Origin: Erythroxylum novogranatense
Lineage: Eukaryota > Streptophyta > Magnoliopsida > Malpighiales > Erythroxylaceae
Assembly (NCBI GenBank): GCA_029891385.1
Contig: CM057228.1
Span: forward strand, 80,588,964 to 80,652,963
Reading direction: 5' to 3'
DNA: 64,000 nt
In this document: piece by piece, positions 10,381-21,117 of the stretch
Numbering within the stretch: position 1 is the stretch's first letter
How the letters are laid out: each line of letters begins with the position of its first letter
Position numbers and translations under genes: made by a program
Notes under the pieces: generated by a model
Told to the model about the DNA's origin: nothing
Databases searched by the model: none
What the model saw: only the letters and a program-made list of their open reading frames with translations

Positions 10381-13037
10381 AGTAGGACCCCAACTCCCGC
10401 CAGACCCGAACCCGATATCGATGGTGATATCCGAGCCCGTGACCCGCGAGGGTGGTATGCTAGAGCAGACCATGCACTTTTAAAACTCATTATGACATCT
10501 TTTCTTTTGAAAACACTCGAGTCTTGAAATCAATAAACAATTTGGGGCCCGCGATATGGAAACATTTTAAATCAAACACTATTTCAATAATCAATTCACA
10601 ATACAATATTAATCAGTTGGGGCCCTATAAAATAACAGTACTATTCATAAATCAGAAAGAATCAAATGCAGACATGAGACTGATCCCGACCTGAACTCGA
10701 CTTGCTTTGTCAGAATCATACTCCCGTTTTTCTAACGGGGTACTAGCCAAATCCTGAAAAATAATTGCAATGTTGGGTGAGTTTGCGAACTCAGTGAGAA
10801 ACCATCATCGATGGTTCACTCAAATCATGCATTACGCAAATTGCGTACAACACGACACAGTAATATTCAATTAACATCATTATATAACAATTTACAGTAG
10901 TCTATAACAGTTTATAGTATTAAGTAGCAATTTACAATAGCATATAATAGTTTACAGTATTATATCCCAATTTACAGTAAATCATGGCATCACGTAATCA
11001 GTCAGTGTCATACAACAATCATTCATGTGTATACAATGCATATGTGACTCTTTTCCAGTTATTCAGTATTGTGCCCAAGTGCTCGACCAAGATTCGATGG
11101 GGGGACGCGTGTGATTTTCCCCCGGGCTCGAGGCGGTTAATACGATGTTCAAGCTCGAGGCTCTTTTCAGTGATAATAGCACTTGGGTCACATTTCCGTT
11201 ATCTGATCATACATTTATGCATGCAATGCAGTGTTCAGTAATTCAGTGTATGGCTATAAAAGCCCAGTATTACATTCCTCAGTATCATACAGTAATCCAA
11301 TCCAATACAGTAGTCCAATCCAATACAGTAGAAACATGCCATTCGATCATGTATAATTCAGAAATCATGCAATTTCACATTGGCAAGTAATTTCACGTTG
11401 AGCAATTAGACAGTCAGGAATTTGAGAAACCAACTAGGTTACTCACCACATTTCGAAGCTCTTGCTGGAAGTTCCAAAGAATGTCTGTGGAATGACGATC
11501 CAATGGCGCCTCTATAACAGTAAAATACAGTCCCATTACTAGATGCTCAATTAAACAATTCAGTAATGCATATGTCTCAGTGGAATTATGTACAATGCAT
11601 GTTCACGATTTTCCCGACGCTAAAACCCAATTTTGAACTCTTATGTCCCATTCTAACTCTTCGCTCAATTGATCGACAATAATTGATCAAATCCTAAAAT
11701 TCAGTTCAATTACCTCAATTCGTACTCCCTATAGCAATTCCCTATCCATTAGGTCAAAACCTCTATTGAAAATTCCAATTGTCTCAATTCAATACTTAGG
11801 TCACACTATAAACCATAATTGACCTTATTCTCTATGAATCAATACCATTTAAATAAATTCCAATTCCCATAATTATCCTCAATTGTAGACCTCTTTCTCT
11901 AGTTTATAACGATTCAGGAATCACCTCAATCGGAGGTCTATACCGTAAGTTATGCCCAATAAACAAACACTCATTCCATCAGAAAGCCCCTTTCGCCGCG
12001 ACCTTGCGACTCTCGTCGCGACGTATACGGGCCGCTCGCCGTGGCGTAAAGCACGCTCGCCGCAGCGTGCGTCCTTTTCCCGCTCGTCACGACGTAAGCC
12101 AGAAGGCTCGTCGCGACGCAGCATCCAGCGCTTCGCCCGGCGTCAGCAAGCGCTTGTCATGCGAAAGCACTAAATTTTTCGCCATGGCTAGGCACGCCAG
12201 ACTTCGCGACGTGCTACTGCGCCACCTTCTTCTCTGATCGATTTTCCGCCATTAATGCTATTAAAACTCAACATTTAACACCCTAACTACTCAATCTAAC
12301 CCAATACATGCCATAAATGCTCAAATAACCAGTAATAACAACATTAAAGCCATAAAAACTTACCAATCGAAGATCAAAACCACAAATCACCGTAACCCTA
12401 AAACTTTCTCAAATCAACGATTAATCCACTCTCAATCCTTCTCAACCAATGAGGAAGGAATCGGAGATCGCCGTATAGAAGAGAAGGAGAATGCGATAAT
12501 GCCTTAGGTAAAATTCCCAATTTCTCAAACCTACCTATTTATAGACATAGGTCTCGAAATTAGTCCAAATTTCAGTTGGCTCAACATTTTAATTCCTAAC
12601 AGTAAAACTCTAATTTTTCCATCGCCATTGGACAATTCTTTCAGTACTATACAGTCAATCGGTCTGTCACTCCAAAATTTCCGATCCGGACATTTTCTCC
12701 CGAATTTCTCGAAAATTTCCTATAAGCCACTATCAATTATCAATTACACTTAGACTATTCTAAATCAGTCATTCGAACCCACTTACTCCTAATTCTCGAT
12801 TAATCAATCCTAATCCAGTCAGTTCAGTCAATTTCCAGTTCGCAATCCAATCAATTCATACTAACAATAAAATGCCGGAAAATTATGAATGCATGTACCT
12901 ATGAATAAATGCATATGCAAGAAACTTGTTTCTCTATGATCAAAGGCCAGTAACATGTTCAATCGGTAAATGCAATGAAACCTATCAGTCCGTCCCAATT
13001 ATCAAAATACCCTTGCTAACAGTAACGGGATGTTACA
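10381..13037 (-). repeat. 5' LTR of the non-autonomous element
   Basis: The 2657-bp LTR pairs with 4794-7451. Its inner end is mutated (AGTAGGACCC in place of TGTAGCACCC). It carries the TATA box at 12535-12543 and the CpG-rich block at about 11990-12240, where it differs most from its partner. Confidence 0.88.
12535..12543 (-). promoter_or_regulatory. TATA box of 5' LTR
   Basis: TATAAATAGG-type box on the minus strand. As part of the 5' LTR, it would drive full-length RNA of the non-autonomous element. Confidence 0.6.
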
Positions 13038-13449
13038 AAGAGTGATCTTGGTATGAGTTGTGATAAGGAAAGATTTAGAGACAAGATTGGTAGTGATCTG
13101 AAAAATGTTCACTGAATATGCTTCAGTCTTTTAGCCACAACGTTTTCTCTAGTAATCCAAATGAGATGATTCTTAATTTGAATTAAACTAGAGATATATG
13201 GCTACATTTTGTAAGAAGGCATCGAATTTCAATTCTGTGTCTAAGAGTCTCAAATATTGTCATGAAGTGAAGAATTGGGTGCAGTGTTGGTGCAGGAATG
13301 AAAGTCTTATCTTCTGACTTTAGGGGCAATTTTGGGATTGATAAAGATAGATTTTGGAAAATTTTCATTCTAAAAAGTTGTAGATATTTCTTTTATCTTT
13401 CCAAAGGTATAAAGTTTGTAAATTTTAGACATCTGAGTGATAAGTTATG

Positions 13450-13975
13450 CATCTTATAAGTGGAGACGTCATGGAGAAAAAGTCAGACGAAGTTACTGTT
13501 CACCCTATCGTCTTAGTTTGACTTTTTTCGTCTCAGTTTGACCGACTTCGTCTTAGCTTTGCTGACGTCATCTTCGTCTTAGTTTGACTTTTTTGTCTCA
13601 GTTTGACCGACTTCGTCTTAGCTTTGCTGACGTCATCTTCGTCTTAGAATGACATCATCATTGTCTTAGTTTGACTTTTTTCATCTCAGTTTGACCGACT
13701 TCGTCTTAGCTTTGCTGACGTCATCTTCGTCTTAGTATGACATCATCATCGTCTTAGTTTGACTTTTTTATCTCAGTTTGACCGACTTCGTCTTAGTTTT
13801 GCTGACGTCATCTTCGTCTTAGTATGACGTCATCTTCGTCTTAGTATGACGTCATCATCGTCTTAGTTTGACTTTTTTCGTCTTAGTTTGACCGACTTCG
13901 TCTTAGTTTTGCTAACGTCATCTTCGTTTTAGTTTTGTTCCTTGCTGATGTCATCATCGTCTTAGTTTGACCAAA
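13450..13975. repeat. Minisatellite carrying TGACGTCA motifs inside the solo LTR
   Basis: An irregular tandem array is built from words such as GTCTTAGTTTGAC, GACCGACTTCGTCTTAG and GCTGACGTCATC. Perfect TGACGTCA octamers occur at 13563, 13628, 13716, 13803, 13825 and 13847, with degenerate ones between. The relative at 53643-58234 shows no such array. TGACGTCA is a known palindromic bZIP (TGA/CRE-type) binding word; a regulatory role here is inference. Confidence 0.8.
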
Positions 13976-15011
13976 CATCTTATGGTCTAAATTTGACCCA
14001 TCATATGAACGAATTGGCCTTTGAGTTCTTCATAAGAGTTGTACCTCTTGAAATTATCTTTCCATCCATATAAACAAATCTTTAATCCGATATCTGTAGG
14101 AAAAGTTATAGCAATTTTTCCAATCTGTATCATCTGATGATGTCATTATCTTCTTAAAATGATATCATCATCGTCTGCTTTTATTTTTGACCCCACAGAT
14201 GAAAGATTTAGCCTTTGAGACCTTCATGAAAGTTGTATCTCTTCATGTCCTCTTGCGAACCATTCAAATAACACCTCAATCAGACATTTCTACAAAAAGT
14301 TATAGCTGTTTCCCCAAAACAGGTTCAGTACGATTGAGGTCATAAATATGGTTGCTTCTTTTGACTATAACTTCTTCTCTAGACCTCAGAATGACTTGAT
14401 TCTTGAACCATTGGATTCATAAGACCTTTCTCTTCGTCTCCAAAAAAAATTGAAGCTATCTGAAATGAAGTGAGAAAGATTAAGTGGAAAAGGTGGGACG
14501 GGTTCAATGAGTGTGTTCTTAGAGGATATGAGCTGGTGTTTCCCACTGAACATATTTCAGTATTTTAATGTTTTCTGAATCAGTAGAGGTCGAAATGAGA
14601 TGATTTCTGTTTCAAATGAATCTAGAGACATAGATATACAAGTTATATGAAGGAGCCGATCGACAATTTAGCCTCTAAGATGTTCAACTTCTGGAGTGAA
14701 GTTACGTGTAGTGATCAGTCTTGATTTAGTTTTGGTCCAATCGAAATATCTAACAGACTTCAGTATTTTTGAGATATTTTGAGATATAGAACTCCGATCG
14801 ATCTGATTCTTGAAGCGATGGACTCATAAGACATAGAGGAATATCTCTCTAGAATAAAATTTTGTTAAAGTACTTCATTTACCTGATCGAAATAAGAAGA
14901 TAAGATGTCAGTTTTTAAGGGCAATTTCGGAAGTTTACTTAAGTGTTAAGCTTTAAAGGCATGCAAGTAAGGGATTTAGGGTCTTTTATCATTCATTAAA
15001 TGACATGGCAC

Positions 15012-15018
15012 TATAAAA
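15012..15018 (+). promoter_or_regulatory. TATA box of the solo LTR
   Basis: CACTATAAAAAGG is a good plant core promoter word, followed by a purine-rich leader-like stretch. The relative LTR lacks an obvious box at the matching place, so confidence is moderate. Confidence 0.5.
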
Positions 15019-17005
15019 AGGAAAGAGGGCTGTCATTGTTTGAAGAAGAAGCCCGAAACTTATAATCAAAGGAAAGAAATAATAAGAGAATAAGAGAGAA
15101 GAGAGAAGGTAGAGCAAGCTTCGGTAGAGAAAAAGGGGAGAAAGCTAGGGCTCAATTTTTCTACCACTTGAAGAGAGGTTTTGATGTCATCCCAAGAGAG
15201 AAAAAGGTGGAGGATGAAGAGAGCTTCATCTTGAACTAAGAAAATCCGAAAATGGAGGAGAAATGAGGTAAGAGCAATTTTTAAGATTTGAGTTTCTCTT
15301 GAAGTTTGGTTTAGAATTATGGAAAATGGTATGAGTTTGTGGAGTATGAAGTCAATTTTGATGATTGCTAAGTACTATGGGTTTAATTTTGGATGTAAGT
15401 TAATTAGGGTTTAGGCCATTTTTGTGAATTGGGAATTTTGGAAGCTTTTGGTGTAGGTAGCTTGGAAATATGAGGGTTTTGTGTTTTCTAAGCTCAATTT
15501 GAGTAATTAAGTTAATTATGATGTTGAATTTGGGTGGAATTGCTTTAGGTAAAGTTAGGTTGGAAGAAAGAAGGAATCAAAGGACAAATTGGAGCGAGGA
15601 ACAAGTTTCTAGCATCGATTCGAGGTGGGTAACCGTTTATAATAGAATTTATAAGCCACTACTGTTTTCTTTAAACAAAAGAGATTTTATTTATATTGCA
15701 TCATAAATGTTGCATCATTGTATGAATGATTTGAAAAATCATTATTGATTCAATACATGAACTTTTGATGAATTGCAAAATACCTTTGTGTTATGCCTCG
15801 AAAGATTTCATGGCATTTCGTATATTCGAAAAAGATCATTCGATAAATTGAGTTGAGCATGATATGTGCTTTTGTGTGGGCAAGAGAGAACCTGTTTCGT
15901 TAGTCTCGTGCACGATGACCCTTAAACCTTCTCCCGGCTACCCGTTAGAGGCCACGAGATCCTGAGAAGTCAAACTCGTCGTGTTTACGGTAAAACTTTG
16001 ATTTTCCGTCGTGTTTATGGAACTCTCAAGCCGTTATGTGTGCATTTGCATTGTAAGGTGTTATGATTGATGCATTCATGTTTTGGAAATTGTGATTTCG
16101 ACCATTGCGAGAAAAGAAATTTTGAAAATGTGCATTATGGGTTTCAAACAAGGTTACTGCAAGAAAAGAAAAGAAAAGCATTTTTAAAAAGTTTTGCTTA
16201 TTTATTTGTTATAAACTGTTACCCACGAGCTATAAGCTCACCCCCTTTTATCCCCATCTCCAGGTATTTGAGCAGGAGATCGGATGAAAGACAGTCAAGA
16301 TGTCAAATCGACTTCTTGCATGTTTTCGTAATTTGTATAAGTTAAATTTTGAGTAATTTGGATTTTAATGTTGATATGTATATGGCTTTAGAGGAATTTG
16401 GATAAATGTATTTGTGTATGAAATTGGGTATGGTGTATGTGATTTTGGTAACGGTGTAATTCATGAATGATTGGATTGAGAATTATTAAAGTGTTTATGG
16501 TGTATGAATTTCGGATATATAGGTATGTGTATTAAGTGTCTATTGACAAAAGAAAGGATTAGTAAGATTTTGTGTAATTGACGGTCATGATTTAAATAGA
16601 ATCAAATAGATTGAGATATTGGTTGAGGATGGATTTGTCTAAATGAGGAATTGAAGTGCTTTGTATGGGAATGATGAAAGGAATGAATAAGACAAGAAAG
16701 AAAGAAAGAAAAAAAATTATACGGGTTTTGAGAATTGTCTTAAGGTTTCCAACGCGATAAGTTTCCTATGCTTTGTGTTTTCAACGGATGTCGAAATTTT
16801 TTTTAGTTCGATAGATTCGATCTTTTTTCTTTTTGCATTCGCTTCCGATTTGTGATTCGATTTCGTTTTATGTTTCGTTGCTTTGCTTTGATTCAATTCA
16901 TATTGGTTCGTATTCGTATTCGATTTCGCTTTGCTTCCGCACTTCGTTTTTCGTATTCATTTTCGTTTTCCGATTGGGATCCAGTTTTCGGATCGGGTCC
17001 CAACA

Positions 17006-17404
17006 AACTCACTGTTGCTGACGCCGTTAACTTTGACGACCTTTTAACTTGGCTGTGAGATATTAGACGGTTCATCATTTAACATCACCATGTTGAGGTT
17101 CCGTCTGATTTCCTTAAACCGTTCGCCTTACTTTAATCGTCTTAGTTCTATAGTCGTACTTTCACTTCGTCTTACTTTGATCGTCTTACTTTGCTTCCGT
17201 CTGCTTTTGCTTTTGTCTGCTTTTCAACTTCCGTCTGTTTTTCTTCTGTCGTCTGCTTTTCAGCTTCCGTCTCCTTTTGCTTTCGTCTGCTTTTCAACTT
17301 CCATCTGTTTTTCTTCTTTCGTGTGCTTTTCAATGTCTGTCTGTTTTTTTTCCATTATTTGTACTTCATCAAAATCATTTATGTAAACTCATTTTGACTT
17401 AACA
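17006..17404 (-). repeat. LTR fragment, TGTTAAGTC family (5' side of the interrupted element)
   Basis: Read on the minus strand this starts TGTTAAGTCAAAATGAG at 17404 and runs into the CGTCTG word array, like 1034-1502. It continues, after the solo LTR insertion, into 4008 and below. It is therefore probably the 5' LTR of the element that carries the decayed frame at 1768-3774. No primer site was found, so the LTR end is unknown. Confidence 0.55.
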
Positions 17405-18007
17405 AACTATCTTCAGTTCGTATTAGAATGAAGAATGTTGTTATACTGGAGAGATAATCTAATGGAAAATCTTCAACAGCTTGGCGAAAAGATAACAAAC
17501 ACGGGTCATGTGTTGACTGATTTGTGCAAAATGCCATAAAGAATAAGACGATGCGGAGAAGGAAAAATAAGACGAACTGGAAAGACAAAAACAAATTGAA
17601 TGGTGACGGGTAGGAGAAGTTCACGAGCATGTTTGGCGGATTCGACGTGGCAGACGTAAGAATGAATTTATTGTCCTTAAAATATTGGCCTCCGGTTTTG
17701 ATTTTATGTTATATTTTTGTTATTTATAGATTGGAGATATTCTTCTTTTATTATTGATGTATTGTGGACTTGGTTAAGTGTATGACGAGGAGAAATCGGG
17801 ACTGTTTCGTGATACGACGGAAAATCAATAACATTAAAAAGTTAAACGACCAATTGAAAACGAAACCTTAAACCAGAGGTAGGAGAAGAATATTTTTGAA
17901 GAAGAAAGAAACAGATAGGGGGAGGAAGAGTAAACAGAATAGGAAGACTGAGTGGAGATCTTTTCATCTTACTTATGATTATTTGTTATTATCAAAAAGG
18001 GGGAGAT
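17405..18007 (+). mobile_element. 3' internal end and polypurine tract of a plus-strand LTR element
   Basis: The last 130 bases match the inverse of 1503-1700, including GATAGGGGGAGGAAGAG and the polypurine tract (A run, five G, AGATTG at 17994-18007). This shows a second copy of the same family in opposite orientation, abutting the first at 17404/17405. No coding sequence survives. Confidence 0.55.
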
Positions 18008-18300
18008 TGTTAAGTCAAAATGGCTTGACATAAATTTATTTGATGAAGTACAAATAATGATGAAAAGCGGAGACGATGAAAAACAGACGAAGAAAAGTAG
18101 ACGGAAGCTATTGAAAAGCAGACGGAACTTGAAAAGCAGACGGAAGTTGAAAAGCAGACAGAAGCAAAAACAGACGGAAGCAAAAGCAGACTAAAGTTAT
18201 CCAAAAGCAGACGGGAGCAAAAGCAGACGATGAAAAGAAGACGAAAGCAAACCACCTCCAAATTAAGAATCAGTTTGAGTTAGTTACAGAACTTAACTGA
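18008..18300 (+). repeat. LTR start, TGTTAAGTC family, plus strand
   Basis: Starts TGTTAAGTCAAAATGG directly after the polypurine tract and runs into an array of AGACGG and GAAAAGCAGACG words. The 3' end is not defined; I stop where the array ends. Confidence 0.55.
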
Positions 18301-18597
18301 ATAACTGCTTCTTTCAAGACTGAAGAAGCAAGATTGAAGAAACAGTTGAACACGAAGGTTATAAATAAGAGACGGAGTCGATGTATTATTTAATATATTT
18401 ATGTAAATAGTATTATTCCTATTAGGTATAAAAACATTTGTGACTTATATGAATAAAAATAAATATGCCATGAACCGGTATTATGATTATATAAAAAAAC
18501 AAGAATATATGAATGAAGTTGAATAATAATAATGAATTTAATAAACCTTAAATCAGAGGTAGATTAGCCTGAAAATCGTGTGAAATCATTCAAAAGA

Positions 18598-20995
18598 CAT
18601 CACAATGCGACAATAAAAGTTTATGAGAATATGGGTTGTTTCCTATTACGACGAGTGTCTGTAGTTGAATGTGCGTCTGATTGTGGCATACATTCGGTGC
18701 TGCTGATCGGCTTATCCATTTGTGACGGCGAGTTGTATTCAGCATCAGAGAATCTTTTTTCGAGGCATTGTTTAGCTTATGAAGAAGATTAAGGATTTTT
18801 TCCTGAAAATATCATAAATCAGTATATATTAAGCAAGCGATATAAGGGGAGATCACTGCAAACTAAATGGAACATACAGAAATAATAAAAGATGATGTTA
18901 TAGATAAAATCAAGATCAAGGAAGAATAAAAAGGACCTGAGATGGGTGAAAATGAAGTCTGTTGTAGTTCACGAGCATCAATTTTGTGGCAGTAAACAAC
19001 AGTAAATCGTTGTACCCCATCTGAAGACCGAGTGTTTGCTGGCTTCACGTGGAGAAGAAAGGTGTCGGTTTTTAATTGTGCGTGCAGTTTCTCCAACGGG
19101 AGATCCATGTTCTAATAACGCAAAACAAAAAATCTCTATTGTCAGTGGAATAAGTACATGAAGATATTTGGGGCTGATTAAATTGGAAATGTAGATGAAA
19201 GAAGGAAGGAAAATATAACCTCATTGTAATATTCCATAGTCTCAATGGCGGTGAAGTTTAATAGTTTCTCAGCGAGGTCACCGAAAATGGAAGTCGTTAT
19301 AGTTCCGGTCTCTTCGGTCAAATCCATATTATATCGGCATCTGTACAATAAAGTCATAATAGTAAAAAAGGAAGAGTGTGGGCAAAAAAGAAGTGCAGGT
19401 GACATGGAAGTAAAAAAGTGATGCGAAAATTACGGAATGCACACGGAAGGAATAAGCAACAAACGGAAGATTGCAAATAGAAGGCAGAAACCTTGGCTCT
19501 GCTGTTCGTTTTTCTTTACAGTAATTACAAGTGAAGAGAACTCCAAATGCAGCAGCTGTAGATCGGAAGCATTTGTTGCATGCCATATACCAAAATTTTT
19601 GCAAAATGCGCTGGAAGGAAATTTTGGCTTCAATCCATGATATCTACGAAAAAATCGATAAGAATGTTCAGAGGAAGATGTTATAAATTCAATATCTCAC
19701 TGGAATACGCAAATGCGATTACCTTGGGGGTAGAATCTAGAGATATGATCTTGGTGATATTCTGGCAAGATCCAGAAGTTATACGAGGATTATATCTGAA
19801 GTAAGATCTTCCACTGACGAGGTTTTTGATCTCGCTGTTATTTCGTTGTGCCCTGTAACATAATAATTATATAGGTGAGAAAATAAAAAAATTATAAAAT
19901 TCTTATATAATTTGTAACAAAATATTAGAAAGGTTGTACGTAACATAATGGATTACCAATTTTTGAGATCTGCAGCTTCATGTATCGGTGGGTCAACGAT
20001 TTATGGTCGAGTCGAACCACGTTGACAATGTAACACCTAACATTTGAAAATGAATGTTTGAGATAGAATAAAAAGGGACAGAGTAAGATGTGTTTTTATG
20101 AGGAAGGAAAAAATACCATTAAATAAATTGACTTTGAGCTTTGTGCAAACAATAACCGGATGAGAGTGAAGTGATTCCATAATTTGCTATCCCTTGTTCT
20201 CAACAAAACAATTCCAAAGCGATAGTATGACTGTTTTTTGCCTAAAAAACACAAGAGATTACGAGAAGATGTTAAATTTGTTTACCTCCAATGCAAAACA
20301 GTAACAAAGATACAGAGTGAGAATTACTCTTTATTCATGATAACAAATTTCTGTACAGTTGAAGCTTTTCCGTCTCTCATGACATCTTTTTTTTCCAACA
20401 CTTCAACGACGACGGCCAAAATATCTATCATGTGTTAAAGATTAATGTAATCAGTAACGAAAAAGTTTTTGGAAGATTGCATGAACAAATATATTAAGCA
20501 TCTAACCAACAGATTTTTGCTTGTCATCCACATAATCCATAAGACTTTGGAAAGGTGTGAAGTTGAAAATCAGAGGGATGATTGCCTCGTCTTGTGTGAC
20601 AGGTTCGATGACCGTGCGGCTTGTGAGAATCCACTGTATCTTCAAATTTTTAGTTTGGTACTGAGGGGGAATTGATTTGAAAATTGCATTAGAAATGATA
20701 TATTCCTGACACGGCTGTAAGATGTCCCCAATTCTTTGGATATCATTGTTGAATATGATACCTTCAACTTGCGATCCCTGTTAATTATGAAGGAATTATC
20801 GATAGGTAAGTTGATAAAACGTAAAAGCAAGAAAGTGTAATTGATATACCTCAGAATCGCTGAAGACAAACTTTTGTCTTCTAGTCGGTGAATTAACCGA
20901 AGCAACGACCTGTTATTTTTCTTGGACTATCACTTGACAAGACCATGATTACGCTCCAGGGAAAATATTCTTCATCAATAAACGATTATCCATGC
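18598..20995 (-). pseudogene. RPA70-like single-strand DNA-binding protein gene of the Helitron (broken)
   Basis: About ten exon-sized pieces on the minus strand resemble replication protein A large subunit. OB-fold start: about 20980-20845 (RRQKFVFSDSE) and 20778-20507 (YIISNAIFKSIPPQY). Second OB fold: 20425-20270 (IDILAVVVEVLEKKDV), 20228-20118 (PVIVCTKLKVNLFNG) and 20030-19957 (VDPPIHEAADLKNW). C-terminal fold: 19640-19510, with a zinc-finger-like pair CNKC and CNYC, then about 19350-19219 (TGTITTSIFGDLAEKLL) and 19100-18945. Most junctions show GT and AG. In-frame stops occur in the first exon and near 20320 and 20190, and a one-base shift occurs near 20000, so it is a pseudogene. The tail near 18790-18598 matches 30690-30812. 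In plant Helitrons this gene is thought to coat single-stranded DNA; that role is family knowledge. Confidence 0.75.
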
Positions 20996-21117
20996 TGAAA
21001 GCAAATGTTGGATGGTCAAGTGAAGATAAAGAATTATTCATATAAAATTGAATTACGTGAACTGAGAAAACAAACAAGTAATATACCTTTGAGGAAATTT
21101 GATGTTTTATAATTTCA

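Larger units (their letters stand above)
4794..13037 (-). mobile_element. Non-autonomous Tekay-like LTR retrotransposon
   Basis: It is bounded by TGTAGCACCCC at 4794 and GGGATGTTACA at 13037, with a perfect 5-bp duplication AAGAG at 4789-4793 and 13038-13042. It has two LTRs of about 2.66 kb, a tRNA-iMet-type primer site next to the right LTR and a polypurine tract next to the left LTR, so it reads on the minus strand. The internal 2.9 kb contains no gag or pol that I can recognise. LTR words, TATA box and primer site match the coding Tekay element at 37204-47350, so it was probably mobilised by such an element. It is inserted inside the solo LTR. Confidence 0.88.
4009..17005 (+). mobile_element. 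Solo LTR, about 4.75 kb, split by a nested element
   Basis: The element starts TGTTGGACCCCGA at 4009 and ends GGGTCCCAACA at 17005, forming short inverted termini with TG and CA ends. It is flanked by a perfect 5-bp duplication AACTC (4004-4008 and 17006-17010). Removing the nested element (4794-13037) and its duplication leaves about 4748 bp, close to the 4592-bp relative at 53643-58234. Both relatives share a block with the words GAGCTCACCCC and GGAGATCGGATGAAAG near the 3' side (16222-16300 and 57290-57365). No internal region, primer site or polymerase is present, so it is best read as a solo LTR left by recombination. The plus orientation follows a TATA box at 15012. Confidence 0.85.

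Noticed and set aside
13450..13975. Regularly repeated units resembling a CRISPR array
   Set aside because: Units vary in length, there are no unique spacers, and the context is a plant LTR; it is a minisatellite.
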